64,000 bases of DNA, from NCBI RefSeq assembly GCF_024448165.1, contig NZ_JAMOLN010000020.1, forward strand, positions 1 through 64,000, read 5' to 3'. The notes below the pieces were generated by a model that had not been told where the DNA came from, did not search any database, and saw only the letters and a list, made by a program, of their open reading frames with translations. This document shows, piece after piece, positions 60,291 through 64,000 of the stretch (position 1 is its first letter; each line of letters begins with the position of its first letter). Position numbers and translations under genes: made by a program. Source of the stretch: Streptomyces longispororuber (GTDB taxonomy: Bacteria > Actinomycetota > Actinomycetes > Streptomycetales > Streptomycetaceae).

Positions 60291-61487
60291 CTACGACGAC
60301 ACCAACCCACCCGTATCGACCGGCGCCGTAGCGGACGCGCCCCGCGCCGCGTCGCCCGCCACCTCGCCCGCGGTCAGCACGTACCCCGTCCCCGCGTCCG
60401 TCGTGGACCGCGCGAACACCACCCCGTACACCCGCCCGTCCGTCGTCAGCAGCGGACCGCCGGAGTTGCCGGGCAGCACCGTGGAGCGGATCGAGTAGAT
60501 CTCGCGCGTCACGTTCCCCGAGCCGTAGATGTCCTGCCCGCCCGCCCTGATCGTGTCGGCCACCGTCGCGGCCTGGAGGTCGAGGCCGCCGTCCTGCGGA
60601 TAGCCCGCGACCACCGCGGCGGACCCGCGCGACGCGCTGTCGTCGAAGGACAGGACCGGGGCGTCGAGGTCCGGCACGTACAGCACCGCGACGTCCTTGT
60701 CCGGGTCGAACAGGACGACCTTCGCCGGGTACGCCCGGCCCACCCCGCCGACCCGCACCGACGGGTCGTCGATGCCCGCCACCACGTGCGCGTTCGTCAT
60801 CACGTGGTGGGCGGAGTACACGAATCCGCTGCCCTCCCGGCCCTGGGTGCCCGACGCGCCCTCCACCTTGACGGTGCTGCGCTGGGCGGCACGGGTCGCG
60901 GCCCGCGTCACGTTGTCCCCGGAGGGCTTCGCGACCTCGGCCGACGGCTCGTTCGCGAACGGGTCGAAGACCTGCGGGAAGCCCGCCGAGGTGAGCGCCC
61001 CGGTGGCCCGGGAGAACCAGGCGGGCGTCGTCGACGGCATCGTGTCCTGCACGGCGCCGAGCACCGTGGAGTTCCGGATCGCCTGGTTGAGCGAGGTGGA
61101 CGACGACGCGAGGAGCACGCTGCCCGCCACCCACGCCACCACGAGGGCCGCGACCGCCCCGGCCGCCGCCCCGCCGATCCCGTCCGCGACCCGCAGCGGC
61201 CCCGGCGCCCGGTCCATCTCGCCCCGCACCCGCAGCGCGAGGCGCCCGGCCAGGGCGTGCCCGGCGACCGCGGGCAGCAGCACCGTGAGCACGGCGACGG
61301 TCGTGGCCGCCGTCGTGCCGGCCGTGACCGCCTCCATCACGAACGGCAGCAGCCAGACGCCGACGACGGCGCCGCCGACGAACCCGGCCAGCGAGACGAA
61401 ACCCGCGAGCAGCCCGCGCCGGTAGCCGGACGCCGCGTAGGCGAGCGCCACCACGATCAGCAGCACGTCGAGTATGTGCAGGTCCAT
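60291..61487 (-). CDS. MarP-like membrane serine protease (CvpA plus trypsin domains)
   Basis: This 398-residue protein has four N-terminal membrane helices of CvpA type (residues about 1-135) and a C-terminal trypsin-like periplasmic domain with His in MTNAHVVAG, Asp in DPDKDVAVLYVP and Ser in LPGNSGGPLL. M. tuberculosis MarP has the same layout and is needed for acid resistance through cleavage of a cell-wall hydrolase. Whether the adjacent PGRP amidase is its substrate is not known. It starts with ATG and is divergent from the amidase gene. Confidence 0.9.
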   Translation of the reverse strand: MDLHILDVLLIVVALAYAASGYRRGLLAGFVSLAGFVGGAVVGVWLLPFVMEAVTAGTTAATTVAVLTVLLPAVAGHALAGRLALRVRGEMDRAPGPLRVADGIGGAAAGAVAALVVAWVAGSVLLASSSTSLNQAIRNSTVLGAVQDTMPSTTPAWFSRATGALTSAGFPQVFDPFANEPSAEVAKPSGDNVTRAATRAAQRSTVKVEGASGTQGREGSGFVYSAHHVMTNAHVVAGIDDPSVRVGGVGRAYPAKVVLFDPDKDVAVLYVPDLDAPVLSFDDSASRGSAAVVAGYPQDGGLDLQAATVADTIRAGGQDIYGSGNVTREIYSIRSTVLPGNSGGPLLTTDGRVYGVVFARSTTDAGTGYVLTAGEVAGDAARGASATAPVDTGGLVSS

Positions 61488-61573
61488 ATCGGTAACAAAC
61501 GACCACGGACCCGGTGCTGGTTCCGCCGACTGGCCGACATGTGGTCGACCGCACAGGACGGAACGGCCCGAGA

Positions 61574-62374
61574 GTGGAAGACGTGCGCGTCCTACGGACT
61601 GTGTTGTGCTGCCTGCCCGGGGCCCTGGCCCTCGGGCTCCTCGTGCTGTGCGCCGTCTCCGTCGACCATCGCGGTACCCCCGGCACGCAGCCGCTCGCCC
61701 GGGCCGCCGCCATGCCGGCCGCCGCCGTGCCGGTGCGCCGGGCCGCCGCGGGCGCGCACTCGGCCGCCCGGCCGCGGATCGTGCCGCGCACGGTCTGGCT
61801 CGCGGGCGCGGAGACGTACCATCGCGACCCGATCCGCTACGCAGACCACGTCGAGGCCGTCTTCCTCCACCACACGGACTCCCCGAACGGCTACGACTGC
61901 GCGGACGCGCCCCGCATCATCCGCTACCTGTACGCGGGCCAGGCCGGCGGCCGGGAGTGGGACGACATCGGCTACAACTTCCTCGTCGACCGCTGCGGCA
62001 CCGTCTACGAGGGCCGCGCGGGCGGTGTCGACCGGGCCGTCGTCGGCGCCCACACGCAGGGCTTCAACCAGAACACGGCCGGGATCGCCGCGATCGGCAC
62101 GTTCACGCAGGGCACGCCGGTGCCGCGGGCCATGACGGACGCGATCGCGGCGGTCGCCGCGTGGAAACTGGGCCTGTCGGGGACGGATCCACGGGCCACG
62201 GTGCGGCTCGTCTCCAGCAACGGCCACAGCCGGTTCCCCGCGGGGCGCTCCGCGGACTTCCTGGCGGTCTCCGGGCACCGGGACGGGTACGAGACGTTCT
62301 GCCCCGGTCTCGCGCTGATGGCCGAACTCCCGGCGATCCGGGACCGGGCAGCCCGCCTGCAGGGCCGCCCCTGA
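61574..62374 (+). CDS. Secreted peptidoglycan recognition protein/N-acetylmuramoyl-L-alanine amidase
   Basis: This roughly 266-residue exported amidase has a signal anchor (LCCLPGALALGLLVLCAV) and a PGRP/amidase_2 domain with metal ligands in VFLHHTDSPNG and SGHRDGYETFCPG (His and Cys), and WDDIGYNFLVDRCGTVYEGR. It cleaves the amide between muramic acid and the peptide stem. The start is not certain: GTG 61574 or 61583 fit the signal; neither has a strong ribosome site. It is divergent from the MarP-like protease gene. Confidence 0.85.
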   Translation: MEDVRVLRTVLCCLPGALALGLLVLCAVSVDHRGTPGTQPLARAAAMPAAAVPVRRAAAGAHSAARPRIVPRTVWLAGAETYHRDPIRYADHVEAVFLHHTDSPNGYDCADAPRIIRYLYAGQAGGREWDDIGYNFLVDRCGTVYEGRAGGVDRAVVGAHTQGFNQNTAGIAAIGTFTQGTPVPRAMTDAIAAVAAWKLGLSGTDPRATVRLVSSNGHSRFPAGRSADFLAVSGHRDGYETFCPGLALMAELPAIRDRAARLQGRP

Positions 62375-62400
62375 CCGCCCGCTCCGCTGGGTGACCCGTT

Positions 62401-62475
62401 GAAGGCTGCGCGTCAGCGCATGCCTTCAGGGGCGCGGGGAACTGCGCGACCAGCCACGACGAGACCCGCGGCCGC
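62401..62475 (+). repeat. Intergenic hairpin repeat, copy 7
   Basis: The hairpin with arms GAAGGCTGCGC/GCGCATGCCTTC around GTCA (62401-62427) is followed by the core AGGGGCGCGGGGAACTGCGC (62428 on) and GACCAGCCACGACGAGACCCGC. It sits between the convergent amidase and beta-helix lipoprotein genes. Confidence 0.82.
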
Positions 62476-62490
62476 CCGACCCGAGAACCC

Positions 62491-63834
62491 TTACGGCGAG
62501 GCGGGCTTCAGGGTCCCGCCGCCGGAGAGGCGATACGTACGGCCGCCGAGCCCCGGACTGGCCCCCGAGTCGTACGTCACCGTGAACCCGTTCCCCCGAA
62601 TCGCGTCGGAGACGTCGTCGCTCAGCGTCAGCCCCGCCAGCGACGAATCCCCGCCCACCGACCACGTCGCCCCCGACCCGACCGTCAGCGAAGCACCCCG
62701 GACCTTTCCGTCCAGCGTCGTGGACCCGGTCAGGTCGAGCGCGGCGGACCCGTCCGCCACGACCACGTCACCCGTCAGCTTCTCGTTGTGCGCCGAGAAC
62801 GTCGCGACCCCCTTGTCGCGGACGCGCAGCAGCACCCCGTCCTTCGTCGTCACCTCGGCCCCGCCGGTCAACTTCACGTCGGCGACGGCCTGCTGGACCG
62901 AGAACACGTCACCGTCGGCCGCCTGGATCGACCCGCCGGACATCGAGAACGCCGTGTCGCCCGCACCCCGCAGCACCACACCGCCCGCGGCGGCCGACGC
63001 CCGGACGTCCTTCAGGGTCAGCGCACCCCCGGACTCCACCGTGAACGCCTCCGAGTTCGCCACGTCGAACAGCGTCCCGGACACCGTGACGTCGCCCGCG
63101 CTCTGCACGCCCGGCGAACCGCAGCCGGCCGACGTGACCGTGGAGCCGGACACCGTCACCTTCGCCCCGCCGGGCCCGGTCGCGATCGGGGCGGCCTGCG
63201 CGCCCGCCGTGTCGATGTCGACGTAGGTCAGGTCGAGGACGCCCCCGTACGACGCCATCACGCCGTGCGCGGACGCGCCCTTCGCCTTGACGGCGTTCGC
63301 GCTGAGCGTGGCCCGCGCGCCCTCGCCGGACGCGAAGACGCCCGTCGCGCCCTTGCCCTTGGTGTCGAACTCGCCGCCGGACAGGGTGACCTGGCCCCCG
63401 TCGCGGGCCAGCACCGCCGCGTTGAGGCCGTGCCCGCCCGACGCGTCCACGGACGACGTGGCACCGCGCTTGGTGACGTCCGAGTCGCGCGTCGACAGCC
63501 GCCCGGACCCGGACACGAGCACCGCCGACTCGTCGCCCTCCTTCGTCGTGAACGTCTTTCTGCGCGGCGCCACGACCTCCCCGCTGTCCAGCGCGTACGC
63601 GCCCACGCCCGCCGGTGAGGCGCCGGCGCCCTCGTCCGGGGCCGGCGGATCCGTCACGCACCGCGCGCCGCTGGCCGTCGCCGCGGGCGAGGCCACCGGG
63701 GGAGCGGCCGTGCTGTCGTCGTCGGAGCAGCCGGACAGGGCGAGGGGCAGCAGCAGCGCGGAGACGGTGGCCGCGGCACGACGAGATCCGGGGCGGCGCG
63801 GGAGGCGCAGGTGTTTCATGGGCTCTACGTTCAC
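62491..63834 (-). CDS. Lipoprotein with a right-handed beta-helix-like repeat domain
   Basis: This 447-residue exported lipoprotein has a lipobox ALSGC at about residue 36 and a long repetitive beta-strand region, for example SGGHGLNAAVLARDGGQVTLSGG, GVFASGEGARATLSANAV and GGVVLRGAGDTAFSMSGGS, as in pectate-lyase-like or autotransporter-like helices. No catalytic residues are evident. I chose GTG 63834, with GAGG 6 bases before within the end of the PP2C gene; ATG 63819 is an alternative. It is 3 bases after the PP2C stop, so the two are coupled. Confidence 0.72.
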   Translation of the reverse strand: MNVEPMKHLRLPRRPGSRRAAATVSALLLPLALSGCSDDDSTAAPPVASPAATASGARCVTDPPAPDEGAGASPAGVGAYALDSGEVVAPRRKTFTTKEGDESAVLVSGSGRLSTRDSDVTKRGATSSVDASGGHGLNAAVLARDGGQVTLSGGEFDTKGKGATGVFASGEGARATLSANAVKAKGASAHGVMASYGGVLDLTYVDIDTAGAQAAPIATGPGGAKVTVSGSTVTSAGCGSPGVQSAGDVTVSGTLFDVANSEAFTVESGGALTLKDVRASAAAGGVVLRGAGDTAFSMSGGSIQAADGDVFSVQQAVADVKLTGGAEVTTKDGVLLRVRDKGVATFSAHNEKLTGDVVVADGSAALDLTGSTTLDGKVRGASLTVGSGATWSVGGDSSLAGLTLSDDVSDAIRGNGFTVTYDSGASPGLGGRTYRLSGGGTLKPASP

Positions 63835-63837
63835 ACC

Positions 63838-64000
63838 TCACCTCGCGTCGAGCACATCCGGCCCCCGTTCCCGCGCCTGCCGCGGTGCCTGCGGGGCGAA
63901 GACCAGCAGGGTCAGATCGTCCCGCACGGTGTCCGCGAAGCGCACCACGTCGCGCCACACCGCGTCGGTGAGCGCGGCCGGGTCCTCGCCGGCGAACCGC
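63838..64000 (-). CDS. C-terminal end of a SpoIIE/PP2C-type phosphatase (partial at the window edge)
   Basis: About 53 residues are present, reading DAVWRDVVRFADTVRDDLTLLVFAP before the stop. The DDLTLLVF segment is the metal-binding Asp end of SpoIIE-type PP2C phosphatases. The 5' part lies beyond the window. Confidence 0.7.
   Translation of the reverse strand, partial: RFAGEDPAALTDAVWRDVVRFADTVRDDLTLLVFAPQAPRQARERGPDVLDAR

Noticed and set aside
1..64000. CRISPR array, prophage, insertion sequence or biosynthetic gene cluster
   Set aside because: No regular repeat-spacer pattern, no transposase, integrase or phage structural protein, and no PKS/NRPS/terpene synthase was recognised.
1..64000. 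tRNA or rRNA genes
   Set aside because: No cloverleaf with a GTTCGA-type T-loop and CCA-side stem was noticed, though I could not run a covariance search.

Overview
This window is a high-GC (about 72-74%) stretch of an actinomycete chromosome, almost certainly a Streptomyces. Third codon positions are strongly G/C, GTG and TTG starts are common, and the genes are core Streptomyces nitrogen and lipoate genes. Their order matches, reversed, the Streptomyces coelicolor block I recall: lipB, lipA, glnA, glnII, glnRII, malR-like, glnE, glnA2. I see no tRNA, rRNA, transposase, integrase, CRISPR array or biosynthetic mega-gene. This reads as ordinary core chromosome with strain-variable inserts.

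Layout. 0-10 kb: a secreted S53 peptidase, a DUF3105/DUF305 pair, the glutamine-synthetase-like glnA2, and a tightly packed minus-strand set (phosphoesterase, MFS transporter, beta-propeller protein, VOC protein), then a second VOC protein and a PNPOx-like protein. 10-19 kb: glnE; a TetR/APC permease/amidohydrolase module with a palindromic operator; a PAP2 membrane enzyme; and a LacI regulator that looks like MalR but has no maltose transporter next to it. 19-28 kb: a receiver-PP2C phosphatase, a GNAT protein, a tautomerase-like protein, a TetR/ferredoxin-reductase/di-iron hydrolase operon, a large membrane protein, a TPR protein and a tyrosine phosphatase. 28-36 kb: a GH89 alpha-N-acetylglucosaminidase, a small lipoprotein, a DUF1996 protein and a two-component pair. 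35-38 kb: glnRII, a 43-codon upstream reading frame, glnII with a clear GlnR box, and an ArsC-like protein. 38-46 kb: an AlkZ-like protein, a lipoprotein, a DUF2252 protein, an orphan CheB-CheR(PAS) pair and two GAF/ANTAR proteins. 46-52 kb: glnA with a GlnR box, RDD and DUF4191 membrane proteins, and the lipoate genes lipA and lipB. 52-64 kb: an NsdA-like regulator, a GH20 enzyme with an unusual catalytic pair, an FAD oxidoreductase, a TetR/two-SDR module, a MarP-like membrane protease, a PGRP amidase, a beta-helix lipoprotein and the C-terminus of a PP2C phosphatase.

How the genes fit together. GlnA (GSI) and GlnII (GSII) are the two ammonium-assimilating synthetases. Both promoters carry the GlnR pattern of two a/b boxes at 6-base spacing. 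GlnE adenylylates GSI at Tyr397, which is present in GlnA; the equivalent position in GlnA2 is Trp, so GlnA2 should escape this control.

The most distinctive feature not tied to a gene is a family of seven short repeats, all beside stop codons. Each has a conserved core of about 28 bases (AGGGGCGCGGGGAACTGCGC...) and most have a variable hairpin.
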